DNA of 64,000 nt from Streptomyces sp. NBC_01197 (GCF_036010505.1 NZ_CP108569.1:992001-1056000); one strand, 5' to 3'; shown: positions 8,772 through 17,675, counted from the first letter of the stretch. Program-made: numbers and translations. Notes: a model not told the origin generated them from the sequence alone.

Positions 8772-10277
8772 ATGGCATCCGGCGTCCCCCACAGCGGCCC
8801 GGTCCGCTTCGAACGGCTCACGGGCTGGCTCGGCGCCCGGGACCAGGCCCTGTTCCGCTCCGCGGCCGCCCGGCACTGGCCGGCCGCGGGGCCGGTGCTG
8901 CCCCGGCTGAGCCGCAGCGCCAACCATGGGCTGCTGTGGTTCGGCGCCGCCGCCGGGATCGCCGCGGTGGGCCGCTCCACCCGGGCGCGGCGGGCCGCGC
9001 TGCGGGGGGTGGCCTCGCTGGCCGTGGCGTCGGCCGTCGCCAACACGGTGGCCAAGGGGTCGGTCCGCAGATCGAGACCGATACTGGACGCCGTACCGGT
9101 GATGAGGCAGCTCAAGCGGCAGCCGGCCACCACGTCCTTCCCCTCCGGGCACGCGGCTTCGGCCGCCGCCTTCGCCACGGGCGTCGCGCTGGAGTCGAGG
9201 GGCTGGGGCGCGGTCGTCGCGCCGCTCGCCGTCAGCGTGGCCGCGTCCCGCGTCTACACCGGGGTGCACTATCCGAGCGACGTGGTGATCGGGGCGGCGC
9301 TCGGGGTGGGTGCCGCCTTCGCGGTACGGGGGCTCGTACCGACCCGTGACCAGCTGCCCGCCCCCGGCCGCCCGCACACCGAGGCACCGGTCCTGCCCGG
9401 CGGCGAGGATCTCGTCGTGGTGGTCAACAGGGCGTCGGGTTCGGCCGCGGCCAAGTCGGCCCTGGTCAGGGACGCGCTGCCGCTCGCCGAAGTGGTGGAG
9501 TGCGATCCGGGCGAGCTGGTGGCCACGCTGGAGAAGGCCGCCCGTAACTGCCGGGCCCTGGGCGTCTGCGGCGGGGACGGCACGGTCAACAGGGCGGCCG
9601 TGGTGGCGGCCCGGCACGGTGTGCCGCTGGCCGTCTTCCCCGGCGGCACACTGAACCACTTCGCGTACGACGTCGGGATCGAGGAGGTCCACGACACCTG
9701 CAGGGCGCTGGCCTCCGGCGACGCGGTAAAGGTCGACCTGGGCCGCTTCACACCGGGGCCCGACGGGCCGGGGGGCGGGCCGGGGCACTTCCTCAACACC
9801 TTCAGCCTCGGCTCCTATCCGGAGCTGGTGCGGATCAGGGAGCGCTGGTCCCCGAAGATCGGCGGGTGGCCCGCCGGGGTGCTGGCGGCGGCACGGGTGC
9901 TCGCCTCGCAGCGGCCGCTCCGGGCCGAGTTCCAGGGCGAACAGCGGGCCCTGTGGATGCTGTTCGCGGGCAACGGCATGTACCAGCAGATGGGGCCGAC
10001 CCCCGGCCGGCGTTTCGATCTGGCGGACGGCCTGCTGGATGTCCGGGTGGTGCACGGCGGCCGGCTGCCGGGGCTGCGGCTGCTGGCGGCGGCCCTCGCC
10101 GGGCCGCTGTCCCGCTCCCCCGTGCACGCGGCGCAGCGGCTGCGCCGGGTCCGGGTCGCCGGGCTGGCGCCCGGCACGCCGCTCGCGTTCGACGGGGAGA
10201 TCACGGAGGCTCCGGCCGCGCTGTGGATCGACAAGGACGACGAGGCCCTCACGGTGTATCGTCCGCTGCCGCTGTAG
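8772..10277 (+). CDS. PAP2 phosphatase-diacylglycerol kinase fusion
   Basis: A 501-residue two-domain lipid enzyme. Residues 1-190 are a PAP2 acid phosphatase with the signatures KGSVRRSRP (KxxxxxxRP), PSGHAAS and SRVYTGVHYPSDV, embedded among hydrophobic helices. From about 210 a diacylglycerol/sphingosine kinase catalytic domain follows: VVVVNRASGSA, the ATP loop CGGDGTVNRA, and FPGGTLNHFAYDVG. The fusion joins dephosphorylation of a lipid phosphate to phosphorylation of a lipid, plausibly in phospholipid turnover. Start ATG 8772 sits behind GAGAGGG; upstream in-frame residues look non-coding. The 3' end overlaps the convergent CDF gene by 29 bases. Confidence 0.85.
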   Translation: MASGVPHSGPVRFERLTGWLGARDQALFRSAAARHWPAAGPVLPRLSRSANHGLLWFGAAAGIAAVGRSTRARRAALRGVASLAVASAVANTVAKGSVRRSRPILDAVPVMRQLKRQPATTSFPSGHAASAAAFATGVALESRGWGAVVAPLAVSVAASRVYTGVHYPSDVVIGAALGVGAAFAVRGLVPTRDQLPAPGRPHTEAPVLPGGEDLVVVVNRASGSAAAKSALVRDALPLAEVVECDPGELVATLEKAARNCRALGVCGGDGTVNRAAVVAARHGVPLAVFPGGTLNHFAYDVGIEEVHDTCRALASGDAVKVDLGRFTPGPDGPGGGPGHFLNTFSLGSYPELVRIRERWSPKIGGWPAGVLAAARVLASQRPLRAEFQGEQRALWMLFAGNGMYQQMGPTPGRRFDLADGLLDVRVVHGGRLPGLRLLAAALAGPLSRSPVHAAQRLRRVRVAGLAPGTPLAFDGEITEAPAALWIDKDDEALTVYRPLPL

Positions 10278-11208
10278 CGGCGTCCGTCACATCGAGATAG
10301 ACCTGGTCGGCCTCCGGCCAGGTCTTCTCGATGGAGCCCCTGATCCGCATCGAGATGAGTTCCACGTGCTCGCTCTCCAGGCCTGGCACCAGGTCGATGC
10401 GGGCGGCCACCAGGGTCGAATCCATCCCCAGCCGCATGGTCAGCAGCGAGGACACCTGGTCGATCTCGGGCTGTGCGGCGAGCATCTCCTCGATGCTGTC
10501 GCGCAGTTCGGGGGCGGCGGCCTCCCCGATCAGCTGATCACGCGCGTTCTTGCCGAGCCGGTAGGCGACATACCCGAGCAGCACCCCGATGGCGAGCGAG
10601 GCCGAAGCCTCCCAGGCAACCTGCCCGGTCACTATGTGCAGGCCCATCCCCGCCATGGCGAGCAGGACACCGACCACGGCCGTGCCGTCCTCGGCGATGA
10701 CGGTCCGCAGCGCGGGATCCTTGCCGATGCCGCCGCCGGGCTGGCCACGCACCTGGAGGACGGCGCGCGCCAGTGAACTGCCCTCGGCGATCAGCGCGAC
10801 GCCCAGCACGGCGAGTCCCACGACGTATCCGGTGGTGGACTCCTGCCCGCCGCCGCGCAGCGCCTCGATGCCCTGCAGCACGGAGAAGCAGCCGCCCATG
10901 ACGAAGATGCCGACGGCGGCGAGCAGCGCCCAGAAGAAGCGTTCCTTGCCGTAGCCGAAGGGGTGCTGCGGATCTGCGGGGCGCTTGCTCCGCCGGAGTG
11001 CGAAGAGCAGGAACACCTCGTTGAAGCTGTCGGCGACCGAGTGCGCCGCCTCGGAGAGCAGCGCCGGGGAGCCCGCGAAGACGCCGCCGACCGCTTTGGC
11101 CACAGCGATGACGAGGTTGGCGGCGAGCGCCACCAGTACCGTCACCCTGGTCTTCCTGTCGGACCTGTTGTCCGTCCCGCTGTCCGGGCTGTCCGGCGGC
11201 TCACTCAT
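10249..11208 (-). CDS. cation diffusion facilitator family transporter
   Basis: A 319-residue membrane protein with about six transmembrane helices and a C-terminal cytoplasmic domain. SEAAHSVADSFNE gives the metal-binding HxxxD (His56, Asp60) of helix II, followed by HPFGYGKERFFWAL, a diagnostic CDF segment. The C-terminal region from about 215 resembles the dimerisation/metal-sensing domain. Such proteins export Zn2+, Fe2+, Mn2+ or Co2+ in exchange for protons. The second-site helix (VAWEASASLAIG) is less canonical, so metal specificity is open. The gene is probably monocistronic; its end overlaps the PAP2/kinase gene on the other strand. Confidence 0.88.
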   Translation of the reverse strand: MSEPPDSPDSGTDNRSDRKTRVTVLVALAANLVIAVAKAVGGVFAGSPALLSEAAHSVADSFNEVFLLFALRRSKRPADPQHPFGYGKERFFWALLAAVGIFVMGGCFSVLQGIEALRGGGQESTTGYVVGLAVLGVALIAEGSSLARAVLQVRGQPGGGIGKDPALRTVIAEDGTAVVGVLLAMAGMGLHIVTGQVAWEASASLAIGVLLGYVAYRLGKNARDQLIGEAAAPELRDSIEEMLAAQPEIDQVSSLLTMRLGMDSTLVAARIDLVPGLESEHVELISMRIRGSIEKTWPEADQVYLDVTDAATAAADDTP

Positions 11209-11330
11209 GCTGCTCCTGCACGTCGTACGTCTCCATGAGGCCCCCGCGGTGCGGCTGCGCCGCCCCGGGGTCCGGTCTGACCGGGCGGCTTCGCCTCAGC
11301 CGTCGGGTACCCCCTCCGGCGGCGGGGAAT

Positions 11331-11357
11331 CCGGGTGGCCGGGGTCCGGCCACCCGG
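11331..11357 (-). terminator. strong hairpin after the transketolase gene
   Basis: A 12-bp perfect stem, CCGGGTGGCCGG paired with CCGGCCACCCGG around a 3-base loop, lies about 70 bases past the stop of the minus-strand transketolase gene. No clear T-run follows, which is usual for Streptomyces terminators. Confidence 0.55.
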
Positions 11358-11426
11358 TAGGCCACTACGGCGGAGCCCGCAAGGCGGCAGCCCGCTCGGG
11401 CAGCCCAGCCCGCGAGGCAGCCCCGC

Positions 11427-13295
11427 TCAGGCAGCCGAACCCGGGCGGATCACCGCCTTCTCCACCAGCAGCCGGGCGCCCGCCGCGATGCTCTGCGCGT
11501 CGATACCGGCCGCGGCCAGTTGCTCCTGCGGGCTGGCCGACCCCGGCATGTTGCCGACCGCGAGCCGGACCAGCCGGGGCACCGGCCTGCCGTCCGCGAA
11601 CGCCTCGGCGACCGCGTCCCCCAGACCGCCCTCGGGGTGGTGGTCCTCCACCGTGACCAGACAGCCCGTCTGGTCGGCCGCTGTCCGCAGGGTCCCCGCG
11701 TCCACGGGCTTGACCGAGTAGAGGTCGATCACCCGTACGGCGATGCCCTCCTGCGCCAGGATGTCGGCCGCCTCCAGGCACTCGTGGAGGGTCTGGCCGG
11801 CCCCGATCAGCGTCAGTTCGTCATTCGCGCCGGAGCGCAGCACCTTGCTGCCGCCGATCGGGAACTCCTCGTCAGGCCCGTAGATGACCGGGGTCTCCCC
11901 ACGGTTCGTGCGCAGATAGCGGATGCCGCGCGCGTCCGCCATCTCCGCCACGAGCCGGGCGGTCTGGTTGGCGTCGCTCGGATACAGAACCGTGCTGCCG
12001 TGGACCGACCGGAACATCGCCAGGTCCTCGAGCCCCATCTGGGACGGGCCGTCCTGGCCGATCGCCGTGCCGACGTGCGAGCCGACGACGTTGATGTCGG
12101 CGGCGCCGACCGCCGCCATCCGGAAGAAGTCGTGCGCCCGGGTGAGGAACGAGGCGAAGCTGCACGCGAACGGAACATAGCCGCACGTCTGCATACCGAC
12201 CGCGCCCGCCGCCAGCTGCTGTTCCGCGATGTAGCACTCGAAGTACCGCTCAGGGTGCTTCTTCGAGAAGAACTCGGCGCGGGTCGAGTCGCCGACCTCC
12301 CCGTCCAGTACGACGACTTCGCCGCGCGCCGTGCCGAGCGCGGTGACCGCCTCGCCGAACGCGTTGCGCGTCGCGACCTCGTCGCCCTTCTCGTAGCGCG
12401 GCAGCACGAGCTCCCCGCTGCCGGTGATCCGCTGTGGCTGTACGTCGGTGGGCTTGTGGACACCGACCCGGACGGACCGCCGGCCGCCCAGCTCCTCGAT
12501 CGCCTCGGCGGCGTCGGGCAGCGGTTTGCCGTGCGCGCCTTCGCGGTCCTCGACGGCGGCCACCCCGCGCCCCTTGCGGGTGCCCGCGATGAGCGCGGTG
12601 GGCCGGTCCGTGACGGCGAGCACCTCCTCGTACGCGGCGTCGACGGCGTCGATGTCGTGCCCGTCGACCTCGACCGTGTGCCAGCCGAAGGCCCGCAGCC
12701 TGCGCCCGTACGCCGCCAGGTCCCGGCCGTGCCGGGTGGGCCCGCGCTGTCCGAGCCGGTTGACGTCGACGATCAGGGTCAGATTGCCGAGCTTCTCGAA
12801 TCCTGCGTGCTCGGCCGCCTCCCAGACGGACCCCTCGGCCATCTCGCTGTCGCCGCTCAGCACCCAGACCCGGTAGTCCACCTGGGCCAGGTACTTCCCC
12901 GCGAGCGCCATGCCCACGCCGACCGGCAGCCCCTGTCCCAGCGATCCGGTGGCCACGTCCACCCAGGGGATGCGCGGCGTCGGGTGGCCTTCGAGGCGGC
13001 TGCCCTTCTTACGGAAGGTGAGCAGCTCCTCGTCGTCAATGGCGCCCGCCGCGAGGTACATCGCGTACAGAAGCGGTGTGGCGTGCCCCTTGGAGAGGAC
13101 GAAGCGGTCGTTGCCGGGATGGTCGGGCCGGTCGAAGTCGTAACGCAGATGCCTGGCGAGGAGTACGGCGGCGAGATCCGCCGCGGACATCGATGAGGTG
13201 GGATGCCCGGAGCCTGCCGCGTCCGCGGCGCGCACCGCGTCCACGCGGAGCTGCTGGGCCAGTTCGAAGAGTTCCGCGTTCTGATATGTGGTCAT
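11427..13295 (-). CDS. tkt: transketolase (short type)
   Basis: A 622-residue thiamine-diphosphate enzyme of the pentose-phosphate pathway moving two-carbon ketol units. Visible features: SGHPTSS and LSKGHATPLLYA near the N-terminus (ThDP and phosphate contacts), GSLGQGLPVGVGMA, VLSGDSEMAEGSVWEA with the downstream Asn (cofactor Mg2+ motif GDxx-N), and in the second half EQQLAAGAVGMQTCGYVPF with the catalytic Glu. The ~620-residue length matches the short, animal-like transketolase class. Start ATG 13295 follows GGAAGGGAA. The gene stands alone, so it may be an accessory transketolase beside a primary copy in the main pentose-phosphate cluster, which is known to exist in Streptomyces. Confidence 0.9.
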   Translation of the reverse strand: MTTYQNAELFELAQQLRVDAVRAADAAGSGHPTSSMSAADLAAVLLARHLRYDFDRPDHPGNDRFVLSKGHATPLLYAMYLAAGAIDDEELLTFRKKGSRLEGHPTPRIPWVDVATGSLGQGLPVGVGMALAGKYLAQVDYRVWVLSGDSEMAEGSVWEAAEHAGFEKLGNLTLIVDVNRLGQRGPTRHGRDLAAYGRRLRAFGWHTVEVDGHDIDAVDAAYEEVLAVTDRPTALIAGTRKGRGVAAVEDREGAHGKPLPDAAEAIEELGGRRSVRVGVHKPTDVQPQRITGSGELVLPRYEKGDEVATRNAFGEAVTALGTARGEVVVLDGEVGDSTRAEFFSKKHPERYFECYIAEQQLAAGAVGMQTCGYVPFACSFASFLTRAHDFFRMAAVGAADINVVGSHVGTAIGQDGPSQMGLEDLAMFRSVHGSTVLYPSDANQTARLVAEMADARGIRYLRTNRGETPVIYGPDEEFPIGGSKVLRSGANDELTLIGAGQTLHECLEAADILAQEGIAVRVIDLYSVKPVDAGTLRTAADQTGCLVTVEDHHPEGGLGDAVAEAFADGRPVPRLVRLAVGNMPGSASPQEQLAAAGIDAQSIAAGARLLVEKAVIRPGSAA

Positions 13296-13607
13296 TGCTG
13301 TTCCCTTCCCGCGACCGGACCTTCAGCGGGGCCGGCGGTGCGGTGTGGCGCGGGCCGCTCCTGGAGTGGGCGTGCCCGGTTGCTCAGCCTGTCCCGGTCG
13401 CACTGCACCGCGTACCCGGTGCGCCGCGACGCGCACACGTTTCCCCGGCTTGGCGGCAGAAACCGTGCCCGGGCCCGCCACCGCGGAGCGATCGGCGTAC
13501 CACCTTCACATACCAGAATGCGAGATATGTATCTCAGTATCCGGCGGGAGGATCTACGGTGGTGCCACCACTTCGGATGAGTTCGACGTCGAACAGGGAG
13601 ATCCGCC
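13296..13607. other. divergent intergenic region tkt / methyltransferase
   Basis: This 312-base stretch separates two divergent genes. Apart from the palindrome at 13522-13535 and the purine-rich ribosome binding region before 13608 I see no gene. A short frame giving MYLSIRREDLRWCHHFG begins inside the palindrome but has no ribosome binding site. Confidence 0.5.
13522..13535. promoter_or_regulatory. palindromic operator-like site GAGATATGTATCTC
   Basis: A perfect 6-bp inverted repeat around TG, unusually AT-rich for this genome, 73 bases before the methyltransferase start. Symmetry and placement suggest a dimeric repressor site (PadR- or TetR-like in shape). The regulator is not evident nearby. 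Confidence 0.4.
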
Positions 13608-14417
13608 ATGCCGGAAGAGACAGCCGTATACACGCACGGCCACCACGAGTCGGTGCTGCGCTCGCACACCTGGCGGACCGCCGCCAACTCAGCGGCGTAT
13701 CTGGTGGGCGAGCTCAAGCCCCATATGCGGATCCTGGACATCGGCTGCGGCCCCGGCACCATCACCGCCGACCTGGCGGCCCTCGTCCCGCAAGGCAGCG
13801 TCACCGGAGTGGACCGGGCGCCCGGCGTCCTGGAGAAGGCGCGTGCGCTGGCCGCCGAACGGGGCCTGGCCAACACCGACTTCGCGGTCGCTGACGTGCA
13901 CGCGCTGGACTACCCGGACGACACCTTCTGCGTGGTCCACGCGCATCAGGTGCTGCAGCACGTGGGCGACCCGGTGCAGGCGCTGCGCGAGATGGGGCGG
14001 GTCACCCGACCCGGCGGCATCGTCGCGGTGCGCGAGAGCGACTACGGGGCGTTCACCTGGTACCCGGAGTCCCCGGTGATGGACGACTGGCTGGACCTGT
14101 ACCACCGGGTCGCGCGCGGCAACGGCGCCGAACCGGACGCCGGGCGGCGGCTGTTCTCCTGGGCGCGGCAGGCGGGCTTCACGGACATCAGGGCGACGGC
14201 CACCAACTGGGTCTTCGCCACCGAGGAGGAACGCGCCTGGTGGAGCGGGCTGTGGGCGGACCGTACGACCGAATCGGTATTCGCGCAGCAGGCGGTCGAG
14301 GGCGGTCACGCGACGCCTGAGCAGCTGGCGGCGGTCGCGGGCGCCTGGCGCGAGTGGGGAGCGCAGGACGACGGGTGGTTCCTGGTACCGCACGGCGAGA
14401 TCCTCTGCCGGGTCTGA
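13608..14417 (+). CDS. class I SAM-dependent methyltransferase
   Basis: A 269-residue methyltransferase. Motif I is clear, ILDIGCGPGTITADLA (from about residue 43), followed by the acidic GVDRAP strand end (motif II), VADVHALDYPDDTF and a HQVLQHVGDP segment typical of UbiE/MenG-like enzymes, then a lid-rich C-terminus. The substrate is unknown. Start ATG 13608 is preceded by GGGAGA. No neighbour gives metabolic context: transketolase is divergent and a VOC protein follows 150 bases later. Confidence 0.85.
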   Translation: MPEETAVYTHGHHESVLRSHTWRTAANSAAYLVGELKPHMRILDIGCGPGTITADLAALVPQGSVTGVDRAPGVLEKARALAAERGLANTDFAVADVHALDYPDDTFCVVHAHQVLQHVGDPVQALREMGRVTRPGGIVAVRESDYGAFTWYPESPVMDDWLDLYHRVARGNGAEPDAGRRLFSWARQAGFTDIRATATNWVFATEEERAWWSGLWADRTTESVFAQQAVEGGHATPEQLAAVAGAWREWGAQDDGWFLVPHGEILCRV

Positions 14418-14567
14418 GGCAACCCGGGGAGGGCGGGCCGCCGATTCTGCGGCACCAGCCGCGGCCGGGGGGCCCGCCGGGTCTGCGCACCGGCCGGGCA
14501 GGCCCGCCGATCAGGTCTCGGGACCGCTCCCGTAGCCCCGGTTCGGGCGTCAACTAGGCTTCTCCGC

Positions 14568-14954
14568 ATGGAGATCCTGGGAACCACGCTGCGTGTCTGC
14601 GTCGACGACCTCGAAGCTTCGGTGTTCTTCTACGAACGCCTGACCGGCGCCAAGGCGCTGCGCTTCGAGCGCGGCGGGGTGTCCGTCGCCGCGGTCGGCT
14701 TCTTCCTTCTGATGAGCGGTCCCGAGTCGGAGCTGGAGATTCTGCGCAAGGTGACGGCGACCATCGCGGTACGTGATGTCGACGAGGCCCTCACCACGCT
14801 CACCGAGGTCGGCGCGCAGGTCATCGCGGGGCCGGTACCGACCCCGGTGGGCCGCAATCTGATCGCGGTCCACCCCGACGGGTCGGTGTTCGAATACGTC
14901 GACAGGAACGGGACCGGGACGGCGAACCGGACCGGGGCCGGTCCCACCGCCTGA
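14568..14954 (+). CDS. VOC-fold (glyoxalase/bleomycin-resistance) protein
   Basis: A 128-residue single VOC module with two beta-alpha-beta-beta-beta repeats: residues 1-55 (TTLRVCVDDLEASVFFYERLTGAKAL) and 60-120 (ATIAVRDVDEALTTL, then AVHPDGSVFEYVD). The late acidic residue in FEYV could be one metal ligand, but the usual His and Glu ligands of the first repeat are not obvious, so it may be a binding protein rather than an enzyme. Reliable start ATG 14568. It converges on the DUF5107 gene across a hairpin. Confidence 0.75.
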   Translation: MEILGTTLRVCVDDLEASVFFYERLTGAKALRFERGGVSVAAVGFFLLMSGPESELEILRKVTATIAVRDVDEALTTLTEVGAQVIAGPVPTPVGRNLIAVHPDGSVFEYVDRNGTGTANRTGAGPTA

Positions 14955-14968
14955 GCCGTACGGCCGCC

Positions 14969-14991
14969 CGGCCCCGGCGCCCCCGGGGCCG
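14969..14991. terminator. bidirectional terminator hairpin
   Basis: CGGCCCCGG pairs with CCGGGGCCG around a 5-base loop. It occupies the short gap between the convergent VOC and DUF5107 genes, touching the latter's stop codon, so it likely ends transcripts from both sides. Confidence 0.55.
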
Positions 14992-16959
14992 TCAGCTCCG
15001 CGGCCGCATCCGGTACTCGTACTCCTCCGGCAGCGGATCGTCCGTCAGGGCCGACCAGACCTCATTGAGGACCTCCGCGCCCTCCCGGAGGTCCGCCACC
15101 TCGAAGCCCGCGTCGAATACCGCACGCGCCGCCCCCGCGTCCCCTTCGGCGAGCAGCAACTGGGCCTCGATCAGCCGGAACCGGCCACGGGCACGGGTCT
15201 CCTGGCCCAGCCGGTCCCAGACACGCCGTGCGTCCGCGGTGCGTCCCACCGCGAGCAGTACCTCGATCGCCTCGCGCCCCAGGGCGGCCGTCACCGCCGT
15301 CCAGTCCCGGCCGTCGCGGCGCTCCTCGCAGAGGTCGTCGAAGGCCTCGGCGCAGCGGTCGGCCGCCCTCCCGTCGTGACCTCCGCACCGGTCGGCGACC
15401 GCGAGGCACCGCAGCAACGGCCAGCGGGACGGGGTCAGTTCAAGACCGCGCTCCCAGCTGCGTACCGCCTGGGCCCGGTCCCCGCCGTGCCACTGGGCGA
15501 TCCCCAGGTGGTACTCCGTCAGCGGCTCCGCCAGTGCCGTCTCCAGCATGTCCCGCCAGTGCCTGGAGACCAGCGAGGGGCCGGGCGGTGCGACCTTGCG
15601 CGGCGCCGGGAAAGCACCCGAGCGGCACAGTTCGAGCCAGGGCTGCTGATCGTCGCCGAGCGCCGACTCGTCGAACGGCGTGCCGGGCAGCTTGTAGCCG
15701 CCGCGCAGCACTTCGAGCGCGCCCCAGCCGGAGCCGGTGGCGAGCATCTCGTACGGCTCGCGGTCCACGCAGCCGCGCCACGCCTTGTGGGCGGCCTCGA
15801 CCGCGGCCCTGGGCAGCGCGGCTTCCAGCCGGGCTGCCGCCTCGCCGCGCGCGGCGGCCCAGTCGTCGCCGTGAACGGCCGACGCGTCCGCTTCGAGCGG
15901 CCCGTACGCCTCCAGCCAGCTGAACTCGGCGCCCGCTTCCAGCCGTACGTGCTCCAGCTGGGTACGGGCGAGACCCGCCTGGATCTCCGCGTAACCGCCG
16001 GTGCCCGGTTCGGTCAGCCACTGCTGCCAGCGGCGGCCGCCGGTGCCCGAACCCCAGAGGAAGAGCTTGCGGCCGCGCAGCTGGTCGGTCGAGGTCTGGA
16101 CAAGCCCCCGTCCTTCCTCGTCCAGCGAGGCGATCCACTTCCTGGCATCGGGCGGGACTTCGTAGAAGTAGTCGGCCGGGTACTCGCTGCGGAGGGGGTA
16201 CGTGCGGTCGGCGCCGTTCCATCCGGGGACCGGGACGCGGCGCAGACTGCGCTCGTAGCCGAAGTGCCAGGCCTCGTCGGCGGGGGCCAGGACACGGGTC
16301 CCCGGGCCCTCGGGCACGGCGATGTTGGACCACCAGTAGGTCGGCACCGGCTGCTCGTGCGGGTTGCGGATCCGGACGCCGACGTAGAGGAAGTCGGATT
16401 CCTCCGGCAGCCAGAGGTCCACCTGGAAGGGCAGGTCGCGCAGCCGCTCCCACTCCCAGAGCCGCAGCATCTCACCGCCGTCCGGCGCGGTCACCAGAGC
16501 GGCGTGCAGCGGGGCGCAGCTGAGGGTGGTGTGTCCGGTCGCGCCGATGTTCCACTCGATACCGCCGGAGAACCAGGCGCCGTTCAGCGCGAAGTCGGCG
16601 GGCTGGAGCACGGGGTTGCGGTAGAGCAGTTCCCGGCCGGACGGCTTGTGGAACAGGGATTGGATCCGACCGCCGAGGCCGGGCAGCACCGTGGCCCGCA
16701 GCCGGTCGTTCTCGATCACGATCGTGTCGATGCCGGTGGGCGTGCGCTCCCTGCCGTACCCGTCGAGAACGCGTACCGGCAGCACGCTGGTCAGCGGCTC
16801 GTACCCGACCTGGCGCGCCATGTCGTGCGGGAGTCCGGCCCGGGCCCCGACGTCCACAGTGTGCATCTCGTCGAGCGGGCGCAGCGCGGGAAGCGGGTTC
16901 TCCGGCCCCAACGGGGCAGCGGGCAGCGTCATTACGGCACGTCGCACGGTCGTGGCCAA
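14992..16959 (-). CDS. DUF5107 / tetratricopeptide protein
   Basis: A 655-residue protein. The N-terminal 400 residues match the DUF5107 pattern: IENDRLRATVLPGLGGRIQSLF, then GAWFSGGIEWNIGATGHT, a galactose-mutarotase-like beta-sandwich that likely binds carbohydrate. The C-terminal third (about 470-640) is helical with repeated Ala/Leu/Arg-rich segments such as HLGIAQWHGGDRAQAVRSWERGLEL, characteristic of TPR repeats. The start is probably TTG 16959, which has GAGG seven bases upstream; ATG 16932 lacks a ribosome site. Function is inferred to be sugar metabolism or glycoside processing. An FadR-type palindrome lies upstream at 17033. Confidence 0.75.
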   Translation of the reverse strand: MATTVRRAVMTLPAAPLGPENPLPALRPLDEMHTVDVGARAGLPHDMARQVGYEPLTSVLPVRVLDGYGRERTPTGIDTIVIENDRLRATVLPGLGGRIQSLFHKPSGRELLYRNPVLQPADFALNGAWFSGGIEWNIGATGHTTLSCAPLHAALVTAPDGGEMLRLWEWERLRDLPFQVDLWLPEESDFLYVGVRIRNPHEQPVPTYWWSNIAVPEGPGTRVLAPADEAWHFGYERSLRRVPVPGWNGADRTYPLRSEYPADYFYEVPPDARKWIASLDEEGRGLVQTSTDQLRGRKLFLWGSGTGGRRWQQWLTEPGTGGYAEIQAGLARTQLEHVRLEAGAEFSWLEAYGPLEADASAVHGDDWAAARGEAAARLEAALPRAAVEAAHKAWRGCVDREPYEMLATGSGWGALEVLRGGYKLPGTPFDESALGDDQQPWLELCRSGAFPAPRKVAPPGPSLVSRHWRDMLETALAEPLTEYHLGIAQWHGGDRAQAVRSWERGLELTPSRWPLLRCLAVADRCGGHDGRAADRCAEAFDDLCEERRDGRDWTAVTAALGREAIEVLLAVGRTADARRVWDRLGQETRARGRFRLIEAQLLLAEGDAGAARAVFDAGFEVADLREGAEVLNEVWSALTDDPLPEEYEYRMRPRS

Positions 16960-17032
16960 GGCAACCTCACTCGCTCATGGGGGCAGCCGTCCGCCCGGCC
17001 CCTCCCCTGATGACCATGGAACACCGGCCGGC

Positions 17033-17045
17033 CTGGTCTGACCAG
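17033..17045. promoter_or_regulatory. GntR/FadR-type palindrome CTGGTCTGACCAG
   Basis: A perfect 13-base palindrome with the TNGTNNNACNA core recognised by FadR-subfamily GntR regulators (PdhR, LldR type). It lies 74 bases upstream of the DUF5107 start, between divergent genes. The cognate regulator is not known; two FadR-type genes occur elsewhere in this window. Confidence 0.4.
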
Positions 17046-17138
17046 GGGTCCCCGCAGGCCGATTTATCCGAAAGGGTGGCCGATCCGCGCGGCGGGCCGG
17101 TGGCTGCCGGCTGCCGGCTGCCGGAAGAAACCGGAAGG

Positions 17139-17178
17139 CCACTCGAAGAAATTGGTGGCCGCTCGAAAAAATTGGTCG
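17139..17178. repeat. two imperfect 20-bp direct repeats
   Basis: Adjacent units at 17139-17158 and 17159-17178 share 17 of 20 bases around CTCGA..AAATTGGT, an AT-rich island between two divergent genes. Three CTGCCGG repeats precede them (17104-17124). They could be a tandem operator for the DUF6204 gene. Confidence 0.45.
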
Positions 17179-17246
17179 GCGCCGGACTCGGACCGCCCCG
17201 TACCCTTCGCCGGGAACGCTGTACGAACGAGACGAGGGCGGACGAG

Positions 17247-17582
17247 ATGGCCGAGCAGCACACCTACCGGGTCATCGTGCGGGGCACCTGGGACGGGCCG
17301 GCCGACGACTCGCGGACCCGGCTGCTCGCCGACGTGGACGACCACGGGCTGACGCAGATGCACTTCACCGAGCAGGGCTCACTCACCTACGACAGGGCGC
17401 TGAAGCACTTCTCGTTCCGCTATGTCGTCCTGTCCGACGCGGCGGACGGCGAGGAGATGGCGGGCGCCATCGCCGAGGACCGGGCCGAAACCGCGCTGAA
17501 GGAGCTGGGGCACAGCTTCGGTCCGCTGCGCTCGACCGTGACGGACATGGACACCATGAAGATCAACCGCAAGGGCCGCTGA
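17247..17582 (+). CDS. DUF6204-family protein
   Basis: A 111-residue small acidic protein beginning MAEQHTYRVIVRGTWDGP and containing FTEQGSLTYDRALKHFSFRYVVLSDAADGEE. This matches my memory of the actinobacterial DUF6204 family, whose function is unknown. No signal peptide or membrane helix; alternation of short strands and helices suggests a ferredoxin-like fold. ATG 17247 follows GAGGGCGG. It is monocistronic and converges on the GNAT gene. Confidence 0.7.
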   Translation: MAEQHTYRVIVRGTWDGPADDSRTRLLADVDDHGLTQMHFTEQGSLTYDRALKHFSFRYVVLSDAADGEEMAGAIAEDRAETALKELGHSFGPLRSTVTDMDTMKINRKGR

Positions 17583-17675
17583 CCGGCGGGGTCCGGTCCG
17601 ACGCGGTCCGACGCGGTCCGGCCGATGGGCCCCGTCCGGGCGGCGGGCCCGGAGATCTGTGCGGCTGCGCCGCCG

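Noticed and set aside
13527-13580. Short frame MYLSIRREDLRWCHHFG between tkt and the methyltransferase
   Set aside because: It lacks a ribosome binding site, begins within the palindrome and has no recognisable features.
15376-17010. Long plus-strand open frame across the DUF5107 gene
   Set aside because: It is an antisense shadow of the minus-strand gene, with no ribosome site and no recognisable domain.
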